From Oscillospiraceae bacterium (GTDB lineage Bacteria > Bacillota > Clostridia > Oscillospirales > Ruminococcaceae): a stretch of 64,000 nt of DNA. Shown in pieces: positions 54,269 to 63,223 of the stretch (its first letter is position 1; every line of letters starts with the position of its first letter). A model generated the notes under the pieces. It saw only the letters and a list, made by a program, of their open reading frames with translations. It searched no databases and was not told where the DNA came from. The position numbers and the translations under genes are program-made. Location: assembly GCA_017550285.1 (NCBI GenBank), contig JAFZPP010000040.1:62001-126000 (forward strand). Reading direction: 5' to 3'.

Positions 54269-54501
54269 AAAAACGCATACCCCGATTTGTAAGATATGCC
54301 CAATATTCAGTGTGCATTTCGTGACTTTTACCCTATAAGCGCGTCTGATTCTGTCTGATATTTGGAATCGCAGTGTCCGTGGCAGCGCATCCGCGAAAAT
54401 GAAGGATGCAGCAGCAGTGCGGCGCGCCGCATGCCGCTGACGGTACGCCAAAGCCGGAGGGGCAGTTCCGGTTTCGTGCACATCCGTTTTTTCGCGCATA
54501 C
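54269..54501 (-). ncRNA. Candidate structured leader or small RNA upstream of the polysaccharide operon
   Basis: Between the distal promoter (54508-54535) and the proximal one lies a 233-nt segment that codes for no convincing protein but holds several stems: GCCGGA / TCCGGT near 54453-54472, a GC-rich palindrome TGCGGC-GC-GCCGCA near 54418-54431, GCATCC / GGATGC near 54387-54409, and a 7-bp stem GCATATC / GGTATGC followed by five T (54269-54299) that could act as terminator or attenuator. No known RNA family was recognised. Confidence 0.4.
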
Positions 54502-54507
54502 GCTTAT

Positions 54508-54535
54508 ATTATATCATAAATATGTGATTTGTCAA
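54508..54535 (-). promoter_or_regulatory. Distal promoter upstream of the polysaccharide operon
   Basis: Minus strand TTGACA (54535-54530), 16-bp spacer, TATAAT (54513-54508). It reads toward the operon through the structured segment. Confidence 0.8.
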
Positions 54536-54743
54536 GTGGGGAAATTATCCGGTCACGGCATCGCCTGCCTGAGACAGAATCCTGACTGCAGCCCGTTAAA
54601 TATCCGACATTTCCCGCAGAAAGAAATCTGTGCGCTTCCGTCTCAGATAATTTAACATTATACAATAGTATCTATAACCGGACCGTGTCAGGCTCCGTTT
54701 TGTTTCTCCGGCAGGATTCTTTCGGCTTTTTATCATGCTCCCA

Positions 54744-54772
54744 TTGCGTTTTTCTTCATAATATGTTATAAT
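54744..54772 (+). promoter_or_regulatory. Promoter of the 54836 gene, sharing extended boxes with the LRR-protein promoter
   Basis: TTGCGT (54744-54749), 17-bp spacer, TATAAT (54767-54772). Flanks CCATTGCGTTTT and ATATGTTATAATAAA almost repeat those at 57233-57267 with the same spacing. Confidence 0.7.
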
Positions 54773-54835
54773 AAAAGCAGCATCCCGACCGGATGCCGCA
54801 ACATGATCAAATTCATTTGGAAAGAAGGCGTCATT

Positions 54836-55579
54836 ATGAAAAAAGCAGTCATCCTCAGCACACCGGATATACAGCTTGAACGCTGTTTTTTGGGGATTAC
54901 GTCCGTTCAGATCGAATTTTCCGAACAGCTTGCAATCCCCGCAGATGCTGACTGCGTCCTGATTGCACAGCAGCAAGCCGCAGCGGCACTCCCCGCACTG
55001 TCCGAGCTGCTCCGCGAGCGGAATCTCCCTTCCGCAGCCCTCACCTTTGATCAATCGGAGGAAAATCAGGAGCTACTCCTCGATCTCGGCTTTGACAATA
55101 TCTTCCTGCTGCCGATGTCCGGACGCCTGCTCGAAAAACGAATCTGTGCGATGATCGGCAAGGCAGGCGCACCGGAGCTCGGCTTCGATCTCTTTGCGGC
55201 AATGGAGCAGTCCGAGGGACGCCTTGGTGCCTATGCAGTCAGCAGCGGCGTATTCCCGATGATTCTGCGCTATGTCGAGCGCTTGCAGGACCGCATGGAC
55301 AAGCCCTCGCAGCTTGTGACATTCCGGTTCCGGACACGTTTGAATATCCCGCCGGAGCCCGGTACGCTCGAAGAAGCATTCCCGATTGTACAGACCTGTC
55401 TGCGCCGCGGCGATATTGTCACAATCAGCGGGCAGGAAATCCTTGCGGTACTGATCGGTGCGGACGATGCCGGATGCAAAGGCGCTGCGGACCGCATCAT
55501 CCGGACATATCAGTCACATTGCTCCGACAGCATCTTCGATATGCTGTATGATATCCGTGAGATCAAGCCGAACCGCTGA
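54836..55579 (+). CDS. Unrecognised protein, possibly degenerate receiver/GGDEF-like
   Basis: 247-aa soluble protein. The first 110 residues alternate hydrophobic strands and helices in a receiver-like manner (VILSTPD, DCVLIAQQQ, AALTFDQ, NIFLLPMS). The C-terminal part has RRGDIVTISGQEILAVLIGADDAG...AADRII, which resembles the core of a diguanylate cyclase with the GGDEF signature lost (SGQEI instead). If so it is catalytically dead and might bind a nucleotide or a protein. This reading is tentative. The ATG at 54836 has GAAGG 7 bp upstream; an in-frame ATG at 54803 is less well placed. It is read with the esterase gene 12 bp downstream. Confidence 0.6.
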   Translation: MKKAVILSTPDIQLERCFLGITSVQIEFSEQLAIPADADCVLIAQQQAAAALPALSELLRERNLPSAALTFDQSEENQELLLDLGFDNIFLLPMSGRLLEKRICAMIGKAGAPELGFDLFAAMEQSEGRLGAYAVSSGVFPMILRYVERLQDRMDKPSQLVTFRFRTRLNIPPEPGTLEEAFPIVQTCLRRGDIVTISGQEILAVLIGADDAGCKGAADRIIRTYQSHCSDSIFDMLYDIREIKPNR

Positions 55580-55591
55580 TACTGTCCGCAT

Positions 55592-56464
55592 ATGAAAAAA
55601 CAAATCGCAGCACTGCTTCTGCCCGTGCTTCTGCTGACCGGCTGCAAGGCACAGGCTGCGAAGGAGCCGGTCTACCCTTCGGAAATCACCGCAGTCTCCG
55701 AGCACAAATACACCTGCACCTTTGAGGATGTCAAATATGAATATGTGCTCGATCTGCCGGAAAAAACCGAAAATGCCCCGCTGATTCTGATGCTGCACGG
55801 CTACGGAGATTCGGCAGAGGGCTTCCGCAGCAGCGTGCATCTGGAAAAAGCTGCCAATCCGCTCGGCTATGCTGTGGCATATGTCGGAAGCGGTCTCGGC
55901 TGGAACAGCGGCATCGCAGCCGGCGGCAATCCGGACAAGGCGTTTCTCGTATCGCTCGCGCAGTATTTGCAGCATACATACGGCTTTTCGCAGGACTGCA
56001 CCTATGCAGCGGGATTCAGCAACGGCGCATTTATGGCGCACCGCCTTGCTGCCGAAGCCTATGACACATTCTCCGCATGTGTGAGCGTTGCAGGCATGAT
56101 GCCGCAGCAAATCTGGGACAATCTCCCCGATTACCGGAATTTTCCGGAGGTCGGCTTTTTGCAGATCACCGGTCAGAAGGATGCTGTCGTACCGCAGGGA
56201 GAGGATCAGTCCGACCCCGATATATACAATGTTGTCCGGTATTATCTCGAAGCCGACGGGCTGAGCATTCACCCGTTTACAATCGGGAACAGCTGCAAGC
56301 TGTTCAAAGCATCTGCCGAGGACAAGCGCCCGCAGGTCTGGCATCTGGTCATTCCGGAGGGCGGACACACATGGCAGAGCAGCAGCAGCGGCGTCGATAC
56401 GAATGCACTGATCATGGAATTTCTCGAGATACAGCGCACGCCGCCGCAAAATGCAGCATCATAA
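55592..56464 (+). CDS. Esterase lipoprotein, PHB-depolymerase/feruloyl-esterase-like
   Basis: 290-aa exported alpha/beta hydrolase. A signal peptide ends in the lipobox LLTGC (Cys about 18), so it is anchored on the outer face of the membrane. LMLHGYGDSAEGF (oxyanion region) and the nucleophile elbow AGFSNGAFMAHRLA (Ser in GFSNG) match the LpqC/PHB depolymerase family, whose members often remove feruloyl or acetyl groups from plant polysaccharide. The late EGGHTW supplies the catalytic His. It fits a fibre-degrading lifestyle. Confidence 0.88.
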   Translation: MKKQIAALLLPVLLLTGCKAQAAKEPVYPSEITAVSEHKYTCTFEDVKYEYVLDLPEKTENAPLILMLHGYGDSAEGFRSSVHLEKAANPLGYAVAYVGSGLGWNSGIAAGGNPDKAFLVSLAQYLQHTYGFSQDCTYAAGFSNGAFMAHRLAAEAYDTFSACVSVAGMMPQQIWDNLPDYRNFPEVGFLQITGQKDAVVPQGEDQSDPDIYNVVRYYLEADGLSIHPFTIGNSCKLFKASAEDKRPQVWHLVIPEGGHTWQSSSSGVDTNALIMEFLEIQRTPPQNAAS

Positions 56465-56472
56465 CAAAAAAA

Positions 56473-56504
56473 ACGGAGTCTGCAAGGAAACAGGCTCCGT
56501 TTTT
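56473..56504. terminator. Bidirectional terminator between convergent genes
   Basis: Stem ACGGAGTCTG / CAGGCTCCGT (one G-U pair) with A run on the left and T run on the right. Confidence 0.85.
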
Positions 56505-56517
56505 CTCTGCATATTAT

Positions 56518-57027
56518 TCAGCCCTGCCACGCCTTGGCGACCTCAGAGGCTTTTTTCAGATGCTTATCAAGTTCATAGATATTATCATAGAAAACAGTCA
56601 GGCTCTCGCCGTTGGAACGCACCCAGTCAGAAATCACACCGCCGCAGGAGTCCGCACTCAGCACCTTGAGCGATGCAGAAGCACGCTCGCAAAGCCCGAG
56701 AACATCATGCACCAGCACCGAGGAAAGAAACTTGCGCTTGTTCAGCTCAAATTTCAGAAAACGCGCAGCCGCTTCCCATTCTTTTTCACAGCCGTATTTC
56801 TCAGCCGGATACGCGGTGTCATTGAGCGCCGCATCGACAAGCGCGGCATAGAGCCAGACACGCGCGGCAAAATCCGCATCCGTGCGATCCCGCTGGGAAA
56901 TGTTGTCCGCTTTATACGCCTTGAAAAACAGATTGTCGATCTCCGTCAGCAGTGTTTTATTCTTAACGGATGTCGGCAGCTCGGTTTGAACTGTCTGCAT
57001 AACAGACGGCAGCTGAAAAAATGTCAT
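56518..57027 (-). CDS. Hypothetical soluble protein
   Basis: 169-aa helical protein, not recognised. The start at 57027 follows AAAGGAG at good spacing, and a consensus promoter (57065-57093) stands 40 bp upstream, so the gene is well supported. Sequence is rich in Ala, Lys, Glu and Leu, with no signal peptide or membrane helix. The C-terminal half (SLTVFYDNIYELDKHLKKASEVAKAW) looks like a helical hairpin. It is a single-gene transcript between a terminator and a divergent surface-protein gene. Confidence 0.8.
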   Translation of the reverse strand: MTFFQLPSVMQTVQTELPTSVKNKTLLTEIDNLFFKAYKADNISQRDRTDADFAARVWLYAALVDAALNDTAYPAEKYGCEKEWEAAARFLKFELNKRKFLSSVLVHDVLGLCERASASLKVLSADSCGGVISDWVRSNGESLTVFYDNIYELDKHLKKASEVAKAWQG

Positions 57028-57064
57028 ATCGGCACTCCTTTCCGTAATCCAAATGATTAGTCTT

Positions 57065-57093
57065 ATAATAGCACATTTTAACAAAATTGTCAA
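57065..57093 (-). promoter_or_regulatory. Promoter of the 169-aa protein gene
   Basis: Minus strand TTGACA (57093-57088), 17-bp spacer, TATTAT (57070-57065). Confidence 0.82.
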
Positions 57094-57235
57094 TCGTCAA
57101 TCCGATGAAAATAGATACATCCTATAGTGCATATTGCTAAAATTTGACAAAAATGCAATATTCCGCGCTGCACCTGTCTGTACAATCCTTCCCGATGCCG
57201 ATTGCAATCAGACATCTATTAGGCAATTTCGTCCA

Positions 57236-57264
57236 TTGCGTTTTATGGGCAGATATGGTATAAT
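57236..57264 (+). promoter_or_regulatory. Promoter of the LRR/dockerin surface protein
   Basis: TTGCGT (57236-57241), 17-bp spacer, TATAAT (57259-57264), within CCATTGCGTTTT and ATATGGTATAATAAA as at 54741-54775. Confidence 0.72.
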
Positions 57265-57308
57265 AAATTCTGCATGGATGCAAATCTTACCGAGAGGAAG
57301 GAAAGAGA

Positions 57309-60300
57309 TTGAACAGACTGAAAAAACTGGCGGTCACATGTGCGTGCTGCATCGCGGTATCCGGTATACAGGCAGCCCTGCCTGCACCCTCCGTGCTGCG
57401 TCCGTATTTTGTCACCGCTGCAACCGAAGAGGAAGAAGACCTCATCTGGGAAACACTGAAATACAGAGTCGCGGACGATCAGGTGACTGTCACCGGCACG
57501 ACAGAGGAGGCACTTCCGGAGGAATTCGAGATTCCCGCCGAGATCGACGGCATGCCGGTTACTGCTATCGGCAGGGAAGCCTTCGCAGACCAGAAAACAC
57601 TGAAAACCCTCACCCTGCCGGACTGCCTGCAAACATTCGGCAGCAATGCATTCTGCCGATGCAGCGCGCTCGAATCCGTTACGATTCCTGCGTCGATGAC
57701 ATCAATCGGAGCCGGCGCATTTTCCAACTGCGAAGCGCTCGCCGAGATCGTATTTCACGATCAGATCACTACCATCGAAACAGAAGCCTTTTACGGCTGC
57801 CGTGCACTGAAAGAACTGACGATTCCGGCATCCGTCGAATCCATTGAAAAATCTGCATTTGATACCTGTACCGGTCTGGAAACCGTCACGGTTCCGGGTT
57901 CGGTCAAGGAATTCGGCACGCATGTGTTCAATTACTGCACAAGTCTGAAAAACGTCACGCTCGGCAGCGGCATAACGGTCATTCCGAGCAGCATGTTCTC
58001 CGAGTGCAGTGCACTGACCGCAATCGAGCTGCCGGATACTGTCACGGCGATTGAGAGCAGCGCATTCAGCAGATGCAATATGCTCACAGATATCACGCTC
58101 AGTCCGAATATTACCGCAATCGGCAGCTATGCCTTCCGTCTTTGCAGAGCATTGACGTCGATCACGTTGCCTGCAAAGCTCGAGACCATTTCCGACAACG
58201 CATTCCTGAAATGCGCAAAGCTCGACAATGTCGTATTCCCCGAAACCGTCACGGCAATCGGTGAATCTGCATTCAGCGGCTGTACGGCAATGACCGCGAT
58301 CAAACTGCCGGCATCGCTCACATCGCTCGGCGCAAACGCATTCAGCGACTGCCGCGGTGCTGCCTCACTGACACTTCCTGCCGGTCTGACAACAATCGAA
58401 TCCGGCACATTCCGCAACTGCTCCGGACTGGAATCCGCAGCAATTCCGGAAACTGTCACGGAAATCGGTGCGTCTGCATTTGCATCTTGCAGCAAACTCG
58501 CATCCGTCACCGTTCCGGCATCGGTCACGAGAATCGGCAGCGGCGCATTCACCAATACATCGTGGCTGACTGCGCAGCATGCATCACAGCCGTTTGTTGT
58601 GGTGAATCATATTCTGATTTCCGCGCAGAACTGCAAAGGCAATGTTGTCATTCCGGATACCGTCATCGAGATTGCGGAAAACGCTTTCAGCGATACCCTG
58701 AATACTGAGCTGACCGGCATTACAGTCCCGGGAACCGTCAAGCGTATCCGTGATTATGCGTTCCAGAACTGCAAAACGCTCGTCAGTGCAAAGCTCGAAG
58801 AGGGCGTTGAGGAGATCGGCAGCAGCGCATTCTATGGCTGCGCCGCACTGGAAAGCGTCTCGCTGCCGGACAGCCTGACCGCCACCGGAACCCGCCTGTT
58901 TGAAAGCTGCCGCGCACTCCGCGATGTCAGACTGCCGGATACGATGAAAATTCTGCCTGAGGGCATCTTCACGAACTGCGAGGCAATGGAATCCCTCACG
59001 CTGCCGCCTGCACTCGAGGAAATCGGCGAGGGCGCATTCTCACATTGCAGCAAGCTGCCCTATGTCATCCTTCCGAATACCGTGCAGAAGGTCGGCAGCA
59101 ATGCATTCAGCTATTGCACCGGCATGCGCAGTCTCGTGCTGCCGGAGAGCGTCACGGAGATCGGCTCCGCATTCGGAAACTGCCTGAGTCTCGGAAATAT
59201 CACCTTCTACAATCCGTACTGCACGATTCCGGATACCAAGGAATTTGCATTCAACACCTCACATTATGAAACGCCTGCATATAAGGGCGTCATCTACGGC
59301 TATGATAATTCCACAGCGCAGGCATATGCCGAAAAGTACGATATTACGTTTGAAACGCTCGGTGCAATTCCTGCCTCTCTGACAACCGTGCCGACCACGA
59401 CAGCAACCACCGCTACGACCGAATCCACGTTCTCTACCACCAATACCGCCGTAACCAAAGCGCCGACAATCATCACGCAGCCCGGCGAGAGCACCGCGCC
59501 GACCACCGCGACAACCGAGAGCACCGTTTCCGGAACAACGCTGTCCGCGACCGTTTCGGCTGTAACCACTTCGACCAAGCCGACCGGCACAACCACATCA
59601 TCCACAGCGAAGACCACTTCTTCGACCAAGCCGACCGGCACGACCACATCATCCACAGCAAAGACCACTTCCTCGACCAAGCCGACCGGCACGACCACAT
59701 CATCCACAGCAAAGACCACTTCCTCGACTAAGCAGACAGGTACAACCACCGCGTCCACAGCGAAGACCACTTCTTCGACCAAACCGACCGGCACGACCAC
59801 CTCATCTACAGCGAAGACCACTTCATCAACCAAGCCGACCGGCACGACCACATCGTTCACAGCGAAGACCACTTCATCAACCAAGCCGACCGGCACGACC
59901 ACATCGTTCACAGCGAAGACCACTTCATCAACCAAGCCGACCGGCACGAACACCTCATCTACAGCGAAGACCACTTCATCAACCAAGCCGACCGGCACGA
60001 CCACATCGTCCACAGCGAAGACCACTTCTTCGACCAAGCCGACCGGCACGACCACATCATCCACAGCGAAGAGCACTTCTTCGACCAAACCGACCGGCAC
60101 GACCACCGCATCCACAGCGAAGACCACTTCATCAACCAAGCCGACCGGCACGACCACCGCATCCACAGCAAAGACCACTTCTTCGACCAAGCCGACTGTC
60201 ACAGCGACTTCTGCGACAAGCACATCCCCCGTCACGAGCACCTCGACAACAAACACCCATACGCAGACAACGACAGTCACAAGCACAACAGTCAGCACAT

Positions 60301-62678
60301 CCCTGACATCGACCGCCCCGACCACAAGCAGCACCGGCGTCACAACGACAACCGGCAGCAGCACATCCGTCCCGACATACAACGGTCTGCTCTACGGCGA
60401 ATATTTCGAGGCTACGGATACCGAGCACGCGCATCCGCTGATTTACATCGGCGGCAGCACAGAGGATATGCCCTATGACGTCGAGATTCCGGCAGAAATT
60501 GACGGCAAGCCTGTCCGTCAGATTTCCGAGCGTGCATTCTTCCGCAATCAGCGCATCCGCTCGATCACGATTCCCGACGGTATACAGATCGGACCGCAGG
60601 CATTTTATGAGTGCCCGCATCTCGAAAGCGTGCATCTGCCCGAGGGACTGACTGCGATTGAATCGCAGACATTCACCGGCTGTCCGGTTCTGGAGGAAGT
60701 CAATATTCCGAGCACCGTCGAAACAATCGGCTCAAATGCATTTGCAAGCTGCTGTGCGCTGAAACAGATCACACTGCCTGCCGGTCTGAAGCAGCTCGAT
60801 GAATATGCATTTTTCCACTGCACCGCACTCGAACCAGTCACGCTGCCGCAGTGGTTCAAGGGCAATCCGCTCTTCTTCGGCAGATATCAGACCGAGTACG
60901 TCGAGTACACATTCAGCAACAAGATCGACGGCACGGAAAACTTCGGCGAATTTCCGAAGCTGACCGAGATGGTCCTGCCGGAGAATGTCACGGAGATCGA
61001 CACCCGCGCGTATGCAAAGGCACATTCGCTCAAGCGCATCACGATTCTGAATCCGGACTGCAAAATTCTCTGGAAATACGGCGACGCCGACGAATCGCTG
61101 ACAATCTGCGGACTTGCAGGCTCAACAGCGGAGGCATATGCCGAGGAAACCGGCAAGACCTTCCTCCCGCTGACGGCAAACACACTCCTGCCGCAGCTTC
61201 GCTTCTCGCCGCAGGATTGCTCGAACTGCTATACATATCTCGAAAAGAACGGAAACATTGTCATTACGTCGATTCAGGACGCAGCCCCGTATCCGGATAA
61301 GCTCATCATTCCGGAGATGATTCAGGGCAAGCCCGTACAGTCGATCCTGCCGGATTACAAAACCGGCGACAACTACCGCACGCTCAGCATCCCGAAAACC
61401 GTGATCAACATTGACGTCACCGGATTCAAATACAGCGACAATCTCGAAGCATTTGAGGTTGATCCGAACAACCCTGCATACAGCTCCGAGGACGGCGTCC
61501 TGTTCAACAAGGACAAAACCGCCCTGCTGATGTTCCCGCCCGCCAAGAAGCTGAATACCTATCAGATTCCGGCGACGGTCAAGCGCATTGCGAATGAAGC
61601 CTTCTCGAACAACAAATATCTCGGCTTTGTGACGGCGCCTGCCGGACTGGAAAAGGTTGACTGGGGCGCATTTCACACTGCCGAAAGAATGATTATGCTC
61701 GATTTCTCCGCATGCACGAATACCGTTTTTGATTCAAGCAGCCTTGAAAAATGCTCATCGCTTGAGGTATTGCTGCTGCCGAAGAATATAACGGACATCC
61801 CCTACGGCTTGTGTGACGGATGCGAAAAACTGCGTGAAATCGTCATTTCGGACAGTGTCACAAAGATCGGCACAAATGCCTTCCGCAACTGCAAGGCACT
61901 GAAAAAGGTTCAGCTCAGCAACAATCTGACCGACCTCGGTTCGAGTGCATTTGCAAACTGTGAATCGCTCGGGGAAATCACGCTGCCGAAGACGCTCAAG
62001 GCAGTCGAAAATGATACCTTCCATAACAACAGCAATCTGAAATCTGTCACGGTGCTGAATCCGAAAACACGCATCAGCAACGATTCCGGCACGATCAGCA
62101 ACCGGCGTGAAAAGGATGCAGCGCAGAACCGGAATGTGGATGTCTATGACGGTGTCATCCGCGGCTATACGAATTCCCCTGCCGAGGAGTACGCCAATAC
62201 GTATCACTACCGCTTCGAGTCAATCGGCGTAATCGAACCCGAAACAACGACCACAACTACAGTCACGACAACAACAACCACCGTAACCACCACAACGCAA
62301 ACCACAACTACACAGACCACCACAACGCAGACTACAACTACACAGACTACCACGACAGAAACCACCACAACCGAAACAACATCCACTACTTCGACAACTG
62401 AGACCACCACAACGACAACAGAGCCTGCGAAGAACATTCTTCGCGGCGACGTCAATCTCGACGGCACAGTCAGCATAGAGGATGCGCAGCTCGCACTCAC
62501 CGCCTATACCGCCTCCATGGCTGGGCTCGAGAGCGGACTGAACGAAGATCAGATGACCGCCGTCGATGTCAATCTGGATCATCAGCTCTCGATTGAGGAT
62601 GCACAGTTTATCCTGCTCTACTACGTCGAAAATTCCGTTTCCGGCAACCCGACACCTTGGGATGAGATTCTAAAATAA
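57309..62678 (+). CDS. Giant secreted BspA-type leucine-rich-repeat protein with dockerin
   Basis: 1789-aa secreted protein. Signal peptide (about 1-34); LRR_5/BspA-type repeats of about 23 residues (about 60-690; units like AFxxCxxLxxVTIPxSVTxIGxxAF); a Thr-rich linker (690-1020) holding twelve 17-residue repeats; a second LRR region (about 1025-1640); a Thr-rich tail (1640-1705); and a dockerin (1712-1789) with two calcium loops (DVNLDGTVSIEDAQ and DVNLDHQLSIEDAQ). Such LRR proteins bind host or fibre surfaces; the dockerin would attach it to a cohesin-bearing scaffold. The start is TTG at 57309 behind GAGAGGAAGGAAAG. It shares dockerin type and linker style with the CHAP protein. Confidence 0.92.
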   Translation: MNRLKKLAVTCACCIAVSGIQAALPAPSVLRPYFVTAATEEEEDLIWETLKYRVADDQVTVTGTTEEALPEEFEIPAEIDGMPVTAIGREAFADQKTLKTLTLPDCLQTFGSNAFCRCSALESVTIPASMTSIGAGAFSNCEALAEIVFHDQITTIETEAFYGCRALKELTIPASVESIEKSAFDTCTGLETVTVPGSVKEFGTHVFNYCTSLKNVTLGSGITVIPSSMFSECSALTAIELPDTVTAIESSAFSRCNMLTDITLSPNITAIGSYAFRLCRALTSITLPAKLETISDNAFLKCAKLDNVVFPETVTAIGESAFSGCTAMTAIKLPASLTSLGANAFSDCRGAASLTLPAGLTTIESGTFRNCSGLESAAIPETVTEIGASAFASCSKLASVTVPASVTRIGSGAFTNTSWLTAQHASQPFVVVNHILISAQNCKGNVVIPDTVIEIAENAFSDTLNTELTGITVPGTVKRIRDYAFQNCKTLVSAKLEEGVEEIGSSAFYGCAALESVSLPDSLTATGTRLFESCRALRDVRLPDTMKILPEGIFTNCEAMESLTLPPALEEIGEGAFSHCSKLPYVILPNTVQKVGSNAFSYCTGMRSLVLPESVTEIGSAFGNCLSLGNITFYNPYCTIPDTKEFAFNTSHYETPAYKGVIYGYDNSTAQAYAEKYDITFETLGAIPASLTTVPTTTATTATTESTFSTTNTAVTKAPTIITQPGESTAPTTATTESTVSGTTLSATVSAVTTSTKPTGTTTSSTAKTTSSTKPTGTTTSSTAKTTSSTKPTGTTTSSTAKTTSSTKQTGTTTASTAKTTSSTKPTGTTTSSTAKTTSSTKPTGTTTSFTAKTTSSTKPTGTTTSFTAKTTSSTKPTGTNTSSTAKTTSSTKPTGTTTSSTAKTTSSTKPTGTTTSSTAKSTSSTKPTGTTTASTAKTTSSTKPTGTTTASTAKTTSSTKPTVTATSATSTSPVTSTSTTNTHTQTTTVTSTTVSTSLTSTAPTTSSTGVTTTTGSSTSVPTYNGLLYGEYFEATDTEHAHPLIYIGGSTEDMPYDVEIPAEIDGKPVRQISERAFFRNQRIRSITIPDGIQIGPQAFYECPHLESVHLPEGLTAIESQTFTGCPVLEEVNIPSTVETIGSNAFASCCALKQITLPAGLKQLDEYAFFHCTALEPVTLPQWFKGNPLFFGRYQTEYVEYTFSNKIDGTENFGEFPKLTEMVLPENVTEIDTRAYAKAHSLKRITILNPDCKILWKYGDADESLTICGLAGSTAEAYAEETGKTFLPLTANTLLPQLRFSPQDCSNCYTYLEKNGNIVITSIQDAAPYPDKLIIPEMIQGKPVQSILPDYKTGDNYRTLSIPKTVINIDVTGFKYSDNLEAFEVDPNNPAYSSEDGVLFNKDKTALLMFPPAKKLNTYQIPATVKRIANEAFSNNKYLGFVTAPAGLEKVDWGAFHTAERMIMLDFSACTNTVFDSSSLEKCSSLEVLLLPKNITDIPYGLCDGCEKLREIVISDSVTKIGTNAFRNCKALKKVQLSNNLTDLGSSAFANCESLGEITLPKTLKAVENDTFHNNSNLKSVTVLNPKTRISNDSGTISNRREKDAAQNRNVDVYDGVIRGYTNSPAEEYANTYHYRFESIGVIEPETTTTTTVTTTTTTVTTTTQTTTTQTTTTQTTTTQTTTTETTTTETTSTTSTTETTTTTTEPAKNILRGDVNLDGTVSIEDAQLALTAYTASMAGLESGLNEDQMTAVDVNLDHQLSIEDAQFILLYYVENSVSGNPTPWDEILK
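59575..60200 (+). repeat. 51-bp tandem repeat coding for a Thr/Ser-rich linker
   Basis: Twelve full copies and one partial copy of a 51-bp unit (17 codons, STKPTGTTTSSTAKTTS) in the LRR/dockerin gene. Single-residue variants (Q for P, F or A for S, N for T) mark different copies, and two adjacent copies share the F variant, pointing to recent unit duplication. Expected to be a stiff, glycosylated spacer. Confidence 0.93.
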
Positions 62679-62712
62679 TCGCTGTGCAGCCGCAAAATCC
62701 ACAATAAACAAA

Positions 62713-62755
62713 CAGCCGCTCATGCGCACGAATCATGCGCTGAGCGGCTTATTTG
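62713..62755 (+). terminator. Terminator of the LRR/dockerin gene
   Basis: Stem AGCCGCTCA / TGAGCGGCT, extended inward by TGCGCA-like pairing, followed by TATTTG. 35 bp after the stop codon. Confidence 0.75.
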
Positions 62756-62778
62756 TATGGGAGCAATCGTGACACAGC

Positions 62779-62821
62779 AAAAAAAATCTCTCCTGCGTAG
62801 AGAGGGTACGCCGCAGGAGAG
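62779..62821 (-). terminator. Strong terminator of the candidate small RNA
   Basis: Perfect 10-bp stem with further GTA/TAC pairing inside, then eight T on the minus strand. It shows that something on the minus strand is transcribed here. Confidence 0.85.
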
Positions 62822-62905
62822 TTGTTCCGATTGACCGGTAAAACCGGTATGAGAAAGGATGTAACCAGCATCTCTGCATGTGCATTTGCAAAGATGTCCT
62901 GTACC
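62779..62905 (-). ncRNA. Candidate small RNA with three hairpins
   Basis: On the minus strand an extended -10 box (TGC-TATATT, 62912-62917 plus flank) would start RNA near 62905. Then follow a 10-bp stem CATCTTTGCA / TGCAGAGATG (one G-U; 62896-62869), a 6-bp stem of two ACCGGT copies (62848-62834), and a perfect 10-bp stem CTCTCCTGCG / CGCAGGAGAG (62821-62788) followed by eight T, a strong terminator. No clear -35 box. Not matched to any known family. Confidence 0.45.
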
Positions 62906-63192
62906 ATCTTTAATATAGCACATTCCCGCTGTAAATACCACTTCATTATTGCGATATTAAGTGCCTGTTTCGGAAGGTAAAACGATACCATCCACAGCAC
63001 CCGGCAGCAAAGTAATATCATAAAATGCACGAATCTGCATAGTTTTGAGCATATTTCGATACAGCATCTAAAATATTACAATTCGCAAATTATAAGGAAA
63101 TTATTACAATTTGCATAAACGAGGCGTTTGCAGGTTCAAATAATTCGGCAGGCTGTGCATAATCTTACATATCAAAAATTGCACAACGAAAC

Positions 63193-63223
63193 CGACCCGT
63201 CTGACGCAGCATTCAGACGGGCC
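63193..63223 (-). terminator. Terminator after the ABC permease
   Basis: Perfect 9-bp stem CCCGTCTGA / TCAGACGGG flanked by CCG / CGG pairs; a moderately T-rich stretch follows on the minus strand. Confidence 0.65.

Noticed and set aside
54257-54499. 80-codon frame on the minus strand between the two promoters
   Set aside because: No ribosome site, odd composition, and it overlaps the predicted stems and the proximal -35 box.
59575-60200. CRISPR or satellite array with 51-bp unit
   Set aside because: No spacers; every unit is a whole number of codons inside a long open frame.
59300-60382. 360-codon Val-rich frame on the minus strand
   Set aside because: Antisense of the Thr-rich 51-bp repeats of the LRR protein; repetitive and without start signals.
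62749-63030. 93-codon minus-strand frame in the intergenic region
   Set aside because: It crosses the small-RNA promoter and terminator, and has no ribosome site or recognisable domain.
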